A DNA stretch of 64,000 nucleotides from Planococcus sp. SK3692 (lineage in GTDB: Bacteria; Bacillota; Bacilli; Bacillales_A; Planococcaceae): assembly GCF_028890485.2 (NCBI RefSeq), contig NZ_JARCHV010000002.1:1240001-1304000 (forward strand), read 5' to 3'. Of this stretch, positions 30,247 to 39,481 are shown piece by piece. The position numbers were made by a program, and so were the translations under genes. Position 1 is the first letter of the stretch, and each line of letters opens with the position of its first letter. Below the pieces are notes generated by a model. The model saw only the letters and a program-made list of their open reading frames with translations. It was not told the DNA's origin and ran no database searches.

Positions 30247-31044
30247 ATGAAAGTTTTATTTATCGGAGATATTGTAGGGTCAATCGGGAGAGAAGCGCTC
30301 GAAAGTTATTTGCCGCGGCTGAAACGCAAGTATGCACCGGATGTCGTCATCGCGAACGGCGAAAACGCTGCAGCTGGACGTGGCATCACGAAGTCGATCT
30401 ACCAAGATCTATTATTTATGGGGGTCGATATGGTGACGATGGGCAACCATACGTGGGACCAAAAAGAAATTTTCGATTTTATCGACGACGTGGATTACTT
30501 GATCCGACCGGCGAATTTTTCGGAAGAAGCACCTGGCCGCGGCATGGCAACTGTCACGAAAAATGGCAAGACCTTGTCGGTCATCAATTTGCACGGGCGC
30601 GTGTTCCTTCCCGCGCATGACGATCCGTTCAAGATGGCGGATGATTTGATCGAAGAAGCGAAGCAAGTATCGCCGCTCGTCTTCGTCGATTTCCACGCGG
30701 AAGCGACAAGCGAAAAGATTGCGATGGGCTGGCATTTGGATGGCCGCGCTTCTGTCGTTGTCGGGACACACACCCATGTCCAGACAGCGGATGCGCGTGT
30801 CCTTCCTGATGGAACAGCGTATATTTCGGATGTCGGTATGACCGGCCCGTACGACGAAATCCTTGGCATGAAAAAGGATTCGGTTTTATACCGTTTCAAG
30901 ACCAACATGCCGACGCGCTTTGAAGTGCCGAAAACAGGCCGTTCGGTCGTCAGCGGCTTTTTCACAGAGATAGATGACAATACAGGCAAAGCTTTGGGGT
31001 GTGAGAGAATCTACATCAACGAAGATTACCCGTTCCAGGCGTGA
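30247..31044 (+). CDS. ymdB: YmdB-type metallophosphoesterase (phosphodiesterase)
   Basis: A 265-residue calcineurin-like phosphoesterase of the TIGR00282/YmdB family, shown in Bacillus to hydrolyse cyclic nucleotides and to affect biofilm and motility decisions. Metal-binding motifs are GDIVGSIGR at the N-terminus, NGENAA and GNHTWDQ, with VDFHAE and GTHTHVQTADARV later. ATG 30247 is preferred (AAAGGTGA site) over the ATG at 30229, which overlaps the end of the terminator. In Bacillus spoVS follows; here it does not. Confidence 0.93.
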   Translation: MKVLFIGDIVGSIGREALESYLPRLKRKYAPDVVIANGENAAAGRGITKSIYQDLLFMGVDMVTMGNHTWDQKEIFDFIDDVDYLIRPANFSEEAPGRGMATVTKNGKTLSVINLHGRVFLPAHDDPFKMADDLIEEAKQVSPLVFVDFHAEATSEKIAMGWHLDGRASVVVGTHTHVQTADARVLPDGTAYISDVGMTGPYDEILGMKKDSVLYRFKTNMPTRFEVPKTGRSVVSGFFTEIDDNTGKALGCERIYINEDYPFQA

Positions 31045-31080
31045 TTCCCGTGTCGAATTAACGACAATTAACCGGACAGC

Positions 31081-31110
31081 TTGTATCAAGCCCCATTCGT
31101 TCAGTATAAT
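31081..31110 (+). promoter_or_regulatory. Possible upstream promoter for ricA
   Basis: TTGTAT (31081-31086), an 18-base spacer and TATAAT (31105-31110). The -10 lies in the loop of the inverted repeat at 31087-31138. Confidence 0.5.
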
Positions 31111-31138
31111 GGTTAAAGATGGACGAATGGGTGGCTTG
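31087..31138. promoter_or_regulatory. 14-bp interrupted inverted repeat upstream of ricA
   Basis: CAAGCC plus CCATTCGT (31087-31100) pairs with ACGAATGG plus GGCTTG (31123-31138), with a two-base bulge and a 22-base loop. No T run follows, so it is not a standard terminator; it could be an operator or a leader structure. Confidence 0.5.
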
Positions 31139-31149
31139 AGACGAAATTC

Positions 31150-31179
31150 TTGTCGGGCTTAGCGGATTCACTGTACAAT
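31150..31179 (+). promoter_or_regulatory. Probable ricA promoter
   Basis: TTGTCG (31150-31155), an 18-base spacer and TACAAT (31174-31179), giving a leader of about 85 bases. Confidence 0.6.
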
Positions 31180-31272
31180 CGTAAGCGAAAGTGTTCTGAC
31201 AGATAAAGAAAATCAAAATATAGCGTCTGATGCCGGTTTTGGCACCGGACCAGGAAATGGGTGTCTACAAAA

Positions 31273-31701
31273 ATGACTTATACGAAACAACAAATCGTCG
31301 ATAAAGCACGTGAAGTAGCGGACATGATCGCTGAAACAGAAGAAGTTGATTTCTTTAAACGTGCGGAAGCACAAATCAATGAAAACCAGCAGATCCGCGA
31401 AAAAATTGCGAGCTTGAAAAGCCTTCAAAAACAAGCGGTCAACTTCCAGCATTACGGAAAAGAGCGCGCGCTTGAGTTGATTGAGAAAAAAATCCAGAAA
31501 ATCGAAGATGAAATCGATGCTGTGCCGATCGTGCAGGAATTCAAGCAATCACAAAGCGATGTCAATTCGCTATTGCAAATGGTTTCTACGGCGATCGCCA
31601 ACCAAGTGACGAACAACATCATCACCGATACCGGCGGCGACTTGCTGCGCGGCGAAACGGGATCCAAAGTAAGAAACGATAGCGGCGGAAGCTGTTCATA
31701 A
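31273..31701 (+). CDS. ricA: RicA (YmcA), YlbF-family RNase Y cofactor
   Basis: A 142-residue alpha-helical protein of the YlbF/YmcA family. Strong family match: ISETEEVDFFKRAEAQINEN-like region, PIVQEFKQSQSDVN and IITDTGGDLLRGETGSKV. In Bacillus RicA, RicF and RicT form an iron-sulphur complex that steers RNase Y cleavage and affects competence and biofilm formation; the cysteine near the C-terminus (GGSCS) fits the cluster-ligand position. ATG 31273 gives the Bacillus-type N-terminus; an in-frame GTG at 31261 is an alternative start. Confidence 0.92.
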   Translation: MTYTKQQIVDKAREVADMIAETEEVDFFKRAEAQINENQQIREKIASLKSLQKQAVNFQHYGKERALELIEKKIQKIEDEIDAVPIVQEFKQSQSDVNSLLQMVSTAIANQVTNNIITDTGGDLLRGETGSKVRNDSGGSCS

Positions 31702-31740
31702 TCGACAGTGCAAACCAAATTGCGCTGTGATTTTATAAAA

Positions 31741-31770
31741 ACTGAAAGAGCCCAGCTCTTTCAGTTTTTT
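31741..31770 (+). terminator. Intrinsic terminator after ricA
   Basis: Perfect stem ACTGAAAGAGC/GCTCTTTCAGT with a CCA loop, then six T. Confidence 0.9.
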
Positions 31771-31788
31771 CGTTTCTGCCTTTGAGTT

Positions 31789-31797
31789 TGTTATAAT
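31789..31797 (+). promoter_or_regulatory. Extended -10 element of the mutSL promoter
   Basis: TG-T-TATAAT, a consensus extended -10, about 40 bases before mutS. No convincing -35 is seen, which such promoters do not need. Confidence 0.6.
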
Positions 31798-31836
31798 GGG
31801 GAAACGAACAATTGATTGAATGAGAGAGGGTAAACA

Positions 31837-34362
31837 ATGGCACCGACACCAATGATCCAACAATATTTGCAAGTGAAATCTGAATATCAGGATGCGTTCC
31901 TGTTTTTCCGTTTGGGCGATTTTTATGAAATGTTTTACGACGACGCCATCAAAGCATCTCAGCTACTGGAAATCACGTTGACGAGCCGTGGGGGCAGCGG
32001 GGAAGACCGCATTCCGATGTGCGGGGTTCCACACCATTCCGCGAAAAATTATATTGACCAGCTGATCCAAAAAGGCCATAAAGTCGCGGTATGCGAACAA
32101 GTGGAAGACCCAAAAACGACGAAAGGCGTGGTAAAGCGCGAAGTGGTCCGGCTCATCACGCCTGGCACGCATACCGAAGGCAAAAGTGTCGATGCCAAGG
32201 CAAATAATTTCATTGCGGCAGCCGATGAAGTGGCAGGCGGTTTTGGCCTTGCGTATTTGGACATCTCAACGGGCGAATCGACCGCCACTTACATAGCAGG
32301 CAATGAGAAGGCATTGCTTAACGAACTCCAGGCGCTGCATATCCGCGAACTGGTCGTCTCGGAGCAGTTGCGCTTATTGCTCGCAGAAGAAGATCAGCAG
32401 CTCATTTTATCAGTCGAGCATATGGAAGCACCGTTTACCGCGGAACCGGCCCTATTCGCCGCCTGCCCAAGCGAGCTGGAAATGTGCGGCAAGCGGCTGC
32501 TTGCCTATATCGCCGCAACTCAAAAACAATCGCTTGGCCATATCCAGCCGTTCACATTCCGTGAAAACGCCCGCATCCTGGGCATCGATTATTACTCAAA
32601 ACGCAATCTGGAATTAATCGAATCCATTCGTGGAGGAGATAATAAAGGCACGCTTTTATGGCTCTTGGACGAAACAGTCACCGCCATGGGCAGCCGCAAG
32701 TTAAAGCAATGGCTGCATCAGCCGCTCGCAGACCGCTTTGCAATTGAATCGCGGCAGCAAATGGTCGAAGCTTTGATGGACCGTTATTTCGTGCGTGTGG
32801 AATTGCAGCAATTATTGAAACAAGTATATGATCTCGAGCGTTTATCGGGCCGTGTGGCATTTGGCAGCGCAAGTGGTCGTGATTTGGCGCAGCTGCGCAA
32901 TTCTTTGGAAAAGATTCCGGAACTCGTACGTGAGCTTGCAGATTCAGGCCACGCTTCACTTGAGCAATTCAGCGCCGGTTTGGACCCGTGCCCGGAAGTG
33001 TGTGAGTTGCTGTCAGCGATCAGCGACAATCCGCCGTTATCGGCCAAAGAAGGGGGTATTATCCGAGACGGCTTCAACGCACAATTGGATGAATACCGGG
33101 ACGCTTCACGAAATGGCAAGGACTGGATTGCGGAACTCGAGCAAAAAGAACGGACAAAAACGGGAATCCGCACCTTGAAAATCGGCTATAACCGCATTTT
33201 TGGCTATTACATCGAAGTTTCAAAAGCCAATATGCATTTGGCGGACCTCGAACGATATGAAAGAAAGCAAACATTGGCAAACGCTGAGCGCTATATTACG
33301 CCGGAGTTGAAAGAAAAAGAAACCTTGATTTTGACGGCTGAAGAAAAAAGCCTGACATTGGAATATGAATTATTCGTCAGCGTGCGCGAGCAAGTTAAAG
33401 AGTACATTTCACGCATCCAGCAACTGGCTTCAAAAATCAGCGCACTCGACGTTTATATCAGCTTTTCGGAAGTTGCAGAAAAATACCGCTTCACGAAACC
33501 GGCATTTAACAACGGGCGGAAAATTTCAATCCGCGAAGGCCGCCATCCGGTTGTCGAGAAAATGCTCAACAAGCAGCATTATGTTCCAAATGACTGTGAA
33601 CTCGGTGACGATGGCAATATGCTATTGATCACGGGGCCAAACATGTCCGGTAAAAGTACTTATATGCGGCAAGTCGCGTTGACGATCGTCCTTGCGCAAA
33701 TTGGCAGCTATGTCCCCGCAGCTTCTGCGGAGTTGCCGATTGTCGATCAAATCTTTACGCGCATCGGCGCAGCGGATGATCTCGTCTCCGGACAAAGTAC
33801 GTTCATGGTCGAAATGATGGAGTCGCAATACGCCATCACCCATGCGACAGAACGCAGTTTATTGCTGTTCGATGAAATTGGACGAGGCACCTCCACTTAT
33901 GACGGCATGGCATTGGCGCAGTCGATGATCGAATACATCCATGAACAAATCGGCGCCAACACCTTGTTCTCGACGCATTACCATGAACTGACGGCTTTGG
34001 AAGAGACACTTCCAAAGTTGAGCAATGTCCATGTCTCTGCAATGGAGCAATCCGGAAAAGTCGTGTTTCTGCATAAAGTAAAACGAGGGCCGGCTGATAA
34101 AAGCTACGGGGTCCATGTAGCAGAACTGGCCAATTTGCCGGAAGCGATTTTGCGCCGCGCGCGTGAATTATTGATAAGTTTCGAGGCGGATAACCAGAAA
34201 ACACAGCAGCAGGCAGAACAATTATCGTTTTTTGATGAACGCGACACGGCGAACGAAGAAGTGCTGCAAACCATCAAAGATGCGTCGGTTTCACGCATGA
34301 CGCCGCTCGAAGCATTGCAGCTGATCAACGACTTGCAGGAGAAAATAAGCGGAGGGGGCTGA
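31837..34362 (+). CDS. mutS: DNA mismatch repair protein MutS
   Basis: MutS recognises base mismatches and small loops and recruits MutL. The 841-residue protein has the mismatch-wedge motif FYEMFYDDA at about residue 30, the connector and lever domains, and a C-terminal ATPase with Walker A GPNMSGKSTYMRQ, Walker B LLLFDEIGRGT and the downstream TLFSTHYHEL motif. The ribosome site GAGAGGGT precedes the ATG. It is directly followed (4 bp) by mutL. Confidence 0.98.
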   Translation: MAPTPMIQQYLQVKSEYQDAFLFFRLGDFYEMFYDDAIKASQLLEITLTSRGGSGEDRIPMCGVPHHSAKNYIDQLIQKGHKVAVCEQVEDPKTTKGVVKREVVRLITPGTHTEGKSVDAKANNFIAAADEVAGGFGLAYLDISTGESTATYIAGNEKALLNELQALHIRELVVSEQLRLLLAEEDQQLILSVEHMEAPFTAEPALFAACPSELEMCGKRLLAYIAATQKQSLGHIQPFTFRENARILGIDYYSKRNLELIESIRGGDNKGTLLWLLDETVTAMGSRKLKQWLHQPLADRFAIESRQQMVEALMDRYFVRVELQQLLKQVYDLERLSGRVAFGSASGRDLAQLRNSLEKIPELVRELADSGHASLEQFSAGLDPCPEVCELLSAISDNPPLSAKEGGIIRDGFNAQLDEYRDASRNGKDWIAELEQKERTKTGIRTLKIGYNRIFGYYIEVSKANMHLADLERYERKQTLANAERYITPELKEKETLILTAEEKSLTLEYELFVSVREQVKEYISRIQQLASKISALDVYISFSEVAEKYRFTKPAFNNGRKISIREGRHPVVEKMLNKQHYVPNDCELGDDGNMLLITGPNMSGKSTYMRQVALTIVLAQIGSYVPAASAELPIVDQIFTRIGAADDLVSGQSTFMVEMMESQYAITHATERSLLLFDEIGRGTSTYDGMALAQSMIEYIHEQIGANTLFSTHYHELTALEETLPKLSNVHVSAMEQSGKVVFLHKVKRGPADKSYGVHVAELANLPEAILRRARELLISFEADNQKTQQQAEQLSFFDERDTANEEVLQTIKDASVSRMTPLEALQLINDLQEKISGGG

Positions 34363-34366
34363 TTCC

Positions 34367-36211
34367 ATGGGTAAAATCCGGTTGATGGACGAACCGCTGT
34401 CCAATAAAATCGCGGCAGGGGAAGTTGTCGAACGGCCGACTTCCGTCGTCAAGGAATTGGTGGAAAATGCGATTGATGCCGGCAGCTCGGCTATAGAAGT
34501 GCTCCTCGAAGAAGCGGGGCTGACATCGATACAAATCATTGATAACGGAGCGGGCATGGACGAAGAAGACGCTCTTTTGTCTTTTTCGAGGCATGCCACA
34601 AGTAAAATAGAGAACGAACACGACCTGTTCCGCATCCGTACGCTCGGCTTCCGCGGGGAGGCGCTGGCCAGTATCGCTTCCGTCTCGAAAGTAGTGTTGC
34701 ACACATCCGATGGAGCGGCAGGGACCCACTTGGAAATCGAAGGAGGCCGCCTTACTGTCCAGCGGGCTGGGGCATTGCGGCAAGGGACGAATATCCGAAT
34801 TGGCCAATTATTTTTCAATACACCGGCAAGATTGAAGTATATGAAAACCTTGCAGACAGAACTCGGGCACACGATTGATTTAATGAACCGCTTTGCACTC
34901 AGTTATCCTGGCGTTTCTTTCCGTTTGGTCCATGATGGCAAGCAACTCCTCCAGACAGCCGGCAGTGGCGAGATCCGCCGTGTGCTGGCAGATATTTATG
35001 GTGTCGCAATAGCCAAGAAAATGGTCCCGTTTGAAGGCGAATCACCTGATTACCAAATCGAGGGCTTTGCCTCACTTCCTGAAATTACGCGAGCCAATAA
35101 AAATTACATCTCGCTATTCGTCAACGGGCGCTGGGTTAAGCATTATGCCATCGCCAATACGGTGCATAAGGCATATCATACGTTTTTGCCGCTTGAGCGC
35201 CAGCCGATTGTGGTTTTGAATATCAAAGGCGATCCGTATTTAACCGATGTCAACGTACACCCTTCGAAACAGCAAATCCGTCTCAGCAAAGAAAAGGAGT
35301 TGCTTGAGCTGGTCCATGATACGATTCGTAAAGCCATCCAGACCGCCGTTCGTGCACCGGTCATCGAAAAACCGAAACCACTCAAGCAAGCGCCGAGCCG
35401 CCAATTGGATTTATGGAAGCGGCCTGTCGAAGAGACGGTGCGCCGAGAGCCGGACATTCGGCCGTCAATCGATTGGAAACAGGACAAGCTGCAAGAACGT
35501 GTCGAGGAGTTTCATCTGGAGCCAAGGCTTGAACCCGTCAGTGAACCGGCTCATGAACCAGTTGAAGACGTGCAGGGGCCTTTTGATGAGCCAGAAAGCC
35601 GTCAAGTGATTGACGATAGCCCGCAGTTTCCGGAACTTGAAGTGGTCGGCCAGATCCATGGCACTTATATCGTGGCGCAAAGCTCCGATGGTTTTTATTT
35701 AATTGACCAGCACGCTGCACAGGAGCGCATCAAGTATGAATTTTTCCGCGAAAAAGTTGGCGACATCGATTCGAATGAGCGCCAGTCGCTGCTTTTGCCG
35801 TTAACCTTCCATTACAGCCGTAACGAAGCGCTGCATTTAAAAGAACAATTGAATGCTCTGGAAGAAAGCGGCGTGTTCTTGGAGGAATTCGGCGATACGA
35901 CGTTCATTGTCAGGGAATACCCGACCTGGTTCCCAAAAGGCTTTGAACAGGAAGTTATTGAGGACTTGATTGAGCAAGTGCTCGATGAACGCAAAGTCGA
36001 TATCAAGAAACTGCGTGAAGATGCGGCGATCATGATGAGCTGCAAACGTTCGATAAAAGCGAACCACTTTTTGCAAAAGCATGACATGGAACGTTTATTG
36101 GCTGATTTGAAGGATGCCGAACAGCCATTCACTTGCCCCCACGGGCGACCGGTCATCATTCATTTCAAAACTTACGACATCGAAAAAATGTTCAAACGCG
36201 TCATGAATTGA
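34367..36211 (+). CDS. mutL: DNA mismatch repair protein MutL
   Basis: MutL couples mismatch recognition to strand removal. The 614-residue protein has the GHKL ATPase N-terminus (NKIAAGEVVERPTSVVKEL, DNGAGM, FRGEALASI), a Pro/Glu-rich variable linker (about 345-430), and a C-terminal domain with the latent endonuclease motif DQHAAQERIKYE, which is present in species without MutH. The C-terminal CPHGRPVI zinc-site motif is also visible. It overlaps no neighbour and shares the mutS transcript. Confidence 0.97.
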   Translation: MGKIRLMDEPLSNKIAAGEVVERPTSVVKELVENAIDAGSSAIEVLLEEAGLTSIQIIDNGAGMDEEDALLSFSRHATSKIENEHDLFRIRTLGFRGEALASIASVSKVVLHTSDGAAGTHLEIEGGRLTVQRAGALRQGTNIRIGQLFFNTPARLKYMKTLQTELGHTIDLMNRFALSYPGVSFRLVHDGKQLLQTAGSGEIRRVLADIYGVAIAKKMVPFEGESPDYQIEGFASLPEITRANKNYISLFVNGRWVKHYAIANTVHKAYHTFLPLERQPIVVLNIKGDPYLTDVNVHPSKQQIRLSKEKELLELVHDTIRKAIQTAVRAPVIEKPKPLKQAPSRQLDLWKRPVEETVRREPDIRPSIDWKQDKLQERVEEFHLEPRLEPVSEPAHEPVEDVQGPFDEPESRQVIDDSPQFPELEVVGQIHGTYIVAQSSDGFYLIDQHAAQERIKYEFFREKVGDIDSNERQSLLLPLTFHYSRNEALHLKEQLNALEESGVFLEEFGDTTFIVREYPTWFPKGFEQEVIEDLIEQVLDERKVDIKKLREDAAIMMSCKRSIKANHFLQKHDMERLLADLKDAEQPFTCPHGRPVIIHFKTYDIEKMFKRVMN

Positions 36212-36287
36212 GTGCCGGCACTCTTCGTGCACTTAAATGGCAGGCAGAAGCTGCTTCAGTAGGAGATTATAGAAAGGGTGTGGACCG

Positions 36288-37208
36288 ATGAGCGTGACAA
36301 GTTCGTTCGTTCGAATGTCGGATGGCCACGAACTCTACTGCACTTTGCATAGAGTGGAATATCCGAGAGGCCATGTGCATATTATCCATGGAATGGCGGA
36401 ACATAGCGGACGCTATCAAGATTTTATCCATTTACTGAATCAACAAGGATATACAGTATCAGCACATGACCAAAGAGGTCATGGCAAAACAGCGGAACGC
36501 AATGGTTCAGCCGGGTATTTTGCGGACAACGAGGGCTTTTTGCGCGTCGTTGAAGACGCCCGTGAAGCCATTATTCATGCACAACAAGAAATTGATGAGT
36601 TGCCGTTTACGCTGATTGGCCATTCGATGGGATCGTTTGTCGCAAGGCGTTATTTGCAGTTATATGGCAAGGAAGTGGACTGCGCAGTCTTATCCGGCAC
36701 CGGTGGGCATCCAGGAATTACATTGTCTATGGGTCTCGCGGTTGCGAAGAGCTATAGCAGGTTCGGTGGGAAGATGACAATCAACCCAATTCTTGGGAAG
36801 TTGATCTTCGGCAGTTACAATAAAGATTTTTTGAATGAAACATCCAAATATTCTTGGTTGAGCCGGAAAAAAGAAACGGTCGCACAATACGAAGCGGATC
36901 CATGGTGCGGTTTTGAAATGGCCAATCAATTTTATGTCGACTTATTCGAAGGGCTGGGAATCATTCACCGGATGGATGAAGTCAGCCGAATTCCTAAAAA
37001 GCTCCCCGTGTTATTCATCAGCGGCTCGATGGACCCGGTTGGCGCGAGAGGGCGCGGTGTATTCGAAGCGGCTGCCCAATTCGATAAAGTGGGTATCGAA
37101 AACGTCAAAGTCTATATGGCGGAAGATGCCCGCCACGAAGTGCTGCATGAATTGAACGCCGAAATGTATCGGCAAGTCATTATCGATTGGATCAAAGATT
37201 ATGGTTGA
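36288..37208 (+). CDS. Alpha/beta hydrolase, monoacylglycerol lipase-like
   Basis: A 306-residue Hydrolase_4-type serine hydrolase with the oxyanion segment [13 protein letters not shown], nucleophile elbow GHSMGS, the HDQRGHGKT motif common in lysophospholipase/monoacylglycerol lipases, an acid in ISGSMDPVG and a C-terminal histidine in DARHEVLHE. The probable substrates are acylglycerols or lysophospholipids; this cannot be settled from sequence. Its 3' end overlaps miaA by eight bases, so it is likely co-expressed with miaA and hfq. No signal peptide is seen. Confidence 0.88.
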   Translation: MSVTSSFVRMSDGHELYCTLHRVEYPRGHVHIIHGMAEHSGRYQDFIHLLNQQGYTVSAHDQRGHGKTAERNGSAGYFADNEGFLRVVEDAREAIIHAQQEIDELPFTLIGHSMGSFVARRYLQLYGKEVDCAVLSGTGGHPGITLSMGLAVAKSYSRFGGKMTINPILGKLIFGSYNKDFLNETSKYSWLSRKKETVAQYEADPWCGFEMANQFYVDLFEGLGIIHRMDEVSRIPKKLPVLFISGSMDPVGARGRGVFEAAAQFDKVGIENVKVYMAEDARHEVLHELNAEMYRQVIIDWIKDYG

Positions 37209-38145
37209 AGTGATTGCCATTGTCGGGCCAACAGCTTCTGGCAAGACCGCGCTTAGCATTGAACTTGCCAAACGATTTAATGGAGAAATCATCAATGGGG
37301 ATTCGATGCAGGTCTATCGGGGAATGGATATCGGTACGGCCAAAATCCGGTCGGAGGAGATGAACGGCATTCCGCATCACTTGCTCGATATCCGCAACCC
37401 GGACGAGTCATTTTCAGTGGCTGAATACCAATCGCTGGTCCGTGAAAAGATCAAGGAAATCCAGCAGCGCGGCAGGCTGCCGATTATCGTTGGCGGAACG
37501 GGGTTATATGTCCAGTCGGTGCTGTTCGATTACCGATTTTCCACGCAGCAAGTAGATGAAGAACTCAGGCATACGCTGCATACTGAACTCGAACGTCTGG
37601 GGCCTGAAGCAATGCACAGCAAATTAATGGCATTGGATTCAGAAATCGATATCCACCCGAACAATACGCGGCGCGTCCTGCGTGCGCTGGAGATTTTATT
37701 AAGCGGTGAGGAAAAAGAGGACGGCAGCCTGGCGCAGGCACCCATGTACGATGAGTTAATCATCGGCCTTGATGTGCCGAGGGCCAAATTGTATGAGCGG
37801 ATCGACAGCCGGGTCGATGGAATGATGGCAGATGGCTTATTGGATGAGGTCCGGCGGTTGTATGATAGCGGACTGCGTGACGTTCAGTCCATCAAGGCAA
37901 TCGGCTACAAAGAATTGTATGGCTATTTCGATGGCCTGTATTCATTGGAAGAGGCAGTTTTTAAACTGAAGCGCAATTCAAGAAAATACGCCAAGCGTCA
38001 ATTCACTTATTTCCGCAATAAAATGCCGATTCTTTGGCTGGATGCAACAGCAGATCCGGAAAACAATTTGGAAGAAATTACGCGCTTCTGGCAGGAAAAT
38101 GACCGGAATCGTCGAATTGAACAAATGGCCAAAACTATACGCTAG
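37201..38145 (+). CDS. miaA: tRNA dimethylallyltransferase
   Basis: MiaA transfers a dimethylallyl group to N6 of A37 in tRNAs reading UNN codons. The 314-residue protein has the P-loop GPTASGKT, the [15 protein letters not shown] motif, [21 protein letters not shown] and [12 protein letters not shown]. The start is an ATG within the end of the hydrolase gene. It is followed 18 bp later by hfq, a conserved pair in Bacillales. Confidence 0.97.
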   Translation: MVEVIAIVGPTASGKTALSIELAKRFNGEIINGDSMQVYRGMDIGTAKIRSEEMNGIPHHLLDIRNPDESFSVAEYQSLVREKIKEIQQRGRLPIIVGGTGLYVQSVLFDYRFSTQQVDEELRHTLHTELERLGPEAMHSKLMALDSEIDIHPNNTRRVLRALEILLSGEEKEDGSLAQAPMYDELIIGLDVPRAKLYERIDSRVDGMMADGLLDEVRRLYDSGLRDVQSIKAIGYKELYGYFDGLYSLEEAVFKLKRNSRKYAKRQFTYFRNKMPILWLDATADPENNLEEITRFWQENDRNRRIEQMAKTIR

Positions 38146-38163
38146 AGAAACAGGGGGAGTTCC

Positions 38164-38388
38164 ATGAAACCGGTTAATATCCAAGATGTTTATTTAAACC
38201 AGCTGCGCAAAAACAATATTTTCGTCACGGTGTTTTTGCTAAACGGCTTCCAATTGAAGGGTACCATTAAATCCTACGATAATTTCACGGTACTGGTGGA
38301 AACGGAAGGCAAGCAGCAATTAATCTACAAACACGCTATCTCGACTTTTTCACCTTCAAAACCGGTGTCAATCGAGCACCAGGAATAA
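38164..38388 (+). CDS. hfq: RNA chaperone Hfq
   Basis: A 74-residue Sm-like protein that forms hexameric rings binding U- and A-rich RNAs. The Sm1 motif ([20 protein letters not shown]) and the Sm2 motif (IYKHAISTF, with the conserved KH pair) are intact. Compact length is typical of Firmicutes. The AGGGGGAG ribosome site overlaps the region just after the miaA stop. Confidence 0.97.
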   Translation: MKPVNIQDVYLNQLRKNNIFVTVFLLNGFQLKGTIKSYDNFTVLVETEGKQQLIYKHAISTFSPSKPVSIEHQE

Positions 38389-38428
38389 ATAGCGCAATGG
38401 CGCAAATATGCAAGGGGAGGAATAGCGA

Positions 38429-38731
38429 ATGAAATCAATCAACACAGATGAGTTGAACCAAAAATTGGATGCTGGAGATAAACTCCACATCATCGATGTT
38501 CGCGAAAAAGACGAAGTGGCAACTGGGATGATCCCAGGAGCACGGCATATTCCGCTCGGTGAATTGCCGGAGCGCACCGGGGAGCTGGATTCCTCGAAAC
38601 AGTATTATGTGGTATGCCAGGCAGGCGGCCGCAGCGCAAAAGCGGCAGAATACTTGGAGTCGAATGGATTTCAGCCGGTCAATGTCGATGGCGGCATGTC
38701 GTCATGGCGCGGCGTCACAGTTTACGGATGA
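38429..38731 (+). CDS. Single-domain rhodanese-like sulfurtransferase
   Basis: A 100-residue rhodanese fold with active-site loop CQAGGRSAKA, the N-terminal IIDVREKDEVATGMIPGA signature and the C-terminal VNVDGGMSSW. It transfers sulfur via the cysteine persulfide; the physiological acceptor is unknown. The ribosome site GGGGAGGA precedes the ATG. It is the last gene of the plus-strand cluster before a palindromic terminator facing a convergent gene. Confidence 0.92.
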   Translation: MKSINTDELNQKLDAGDKLHIIDVREKDEVATGMIPGARHIPLGELPERTGELDSSKQYYVVCQAGGRSAKAAEYLESNGFQPVNVDGGMSSWRGVTVYG

Positions 38732-38733
38732 GA

Positions 38734-38765
38734 AAAAGCCGATCGGCAATTGCCGATCGGCTTTT
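38734..38765. terminator. Bidirectional terminator, rhodanese versus TRIC gene
   Basis: A 32-base near-perfect palindrome AAAAGCCGATCGGCA/TGCCGATCGGCTTTT serves both convergent genes; it reaches the last bases of the minus-strand gene. Confidence 0.9.
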
Positions 38766-39372
38766 ATGATGTCGTGAGAATTTTTCGTGTCGGCAATTTC
38801 CACTTATACGTATAGGATAAGATCCTCAGTAATGTAATAACCAAAAACAAGGAATAAAGCATGAAATCGGTCCGGATTACATCAATGCTGATCAATAATC
38901 CTGCAATCGCCGCCCAGACAGCGTATATTTCCGCCTTCAACACCAAAGGCTTTCTTCCGGCAAGAAGATCGCGCACCATTCCGCCGCCCGACCCTGTCAG
39001 CACTGCAGCCACGACCGCCGCATAAACCGGCAGACCCAATTCAACTGCAAATAAAGCGCCCTGAACCGCAAATGCAGACAAGCCAATGGCATCGAAGAAA
39101 TGACCCCAGCGATTCCAATGGCCGAGTGTCTTATGCGGGAATAAGAACACGATGGTGATGGAGATGAGCGCCAATTGGAACATGAATTCCTGTTCCCATA
39201 GGGCAGAGACGGGCACCCCAATCAATAGGTTGCGGATGGCCCCGCCGCCGAATGCGGTAACGACGCCAAGCAGGTAGACGCCGAAAATATCGTATTCCTC
39301 TTCCATGGCGATGATCGCCCCGGATACCGCAAAAGCAATTGTCCCGATGGCGCTTAGTACTTCCCAAGCCAT
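38764..39372 (-). CDS. TRIC cation channel family protein (UPF0126)
   Basis: A 202-residue membrane protein with about seven helices made of two homologous halves, each with a Gly-rich kinked segment (FGGGAIRNLLIG in the first, GSGGGMVRDLLAG in the second). This is the UPF0126/YvgT family, related in fold to trimeric intracellular cation channels; the transported ion in vivo is not known. Strong ribosome site AAGGAGGG on the minus strand. It is the only minus-strand gene between 1 and 43.7 kb. Confidence 0.93.
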   Translation of the reverse strand: MAWEVLSAIGTIAFAVSGAIIAMEEEYDIFGVYLLGVVTAFGGGAIRNLLIGVPVSALWEQEFMFQLALISITIVFLFPHKTLGHWNRWGHFFDAIGLSAFAVQGALFAVELGLPVYAAVVAAVLTGSGGGMVRDLLAGRKPLVLKAEIYAVWAAIAGLLISIDVIRTDFMLYSLFLVITLLRILSYTYKWKLPTRKILTTS

Positions 39373-39481
39373 TATTCGACGCCCTCCTTAACTTAAACAA
39401 CTCTATGAATTGTAGCAGAATTGGAGTCATTTTCAAATAGCCTAATAAGCAATCAACCACCGAAGAGAAATGGAGATTCCT

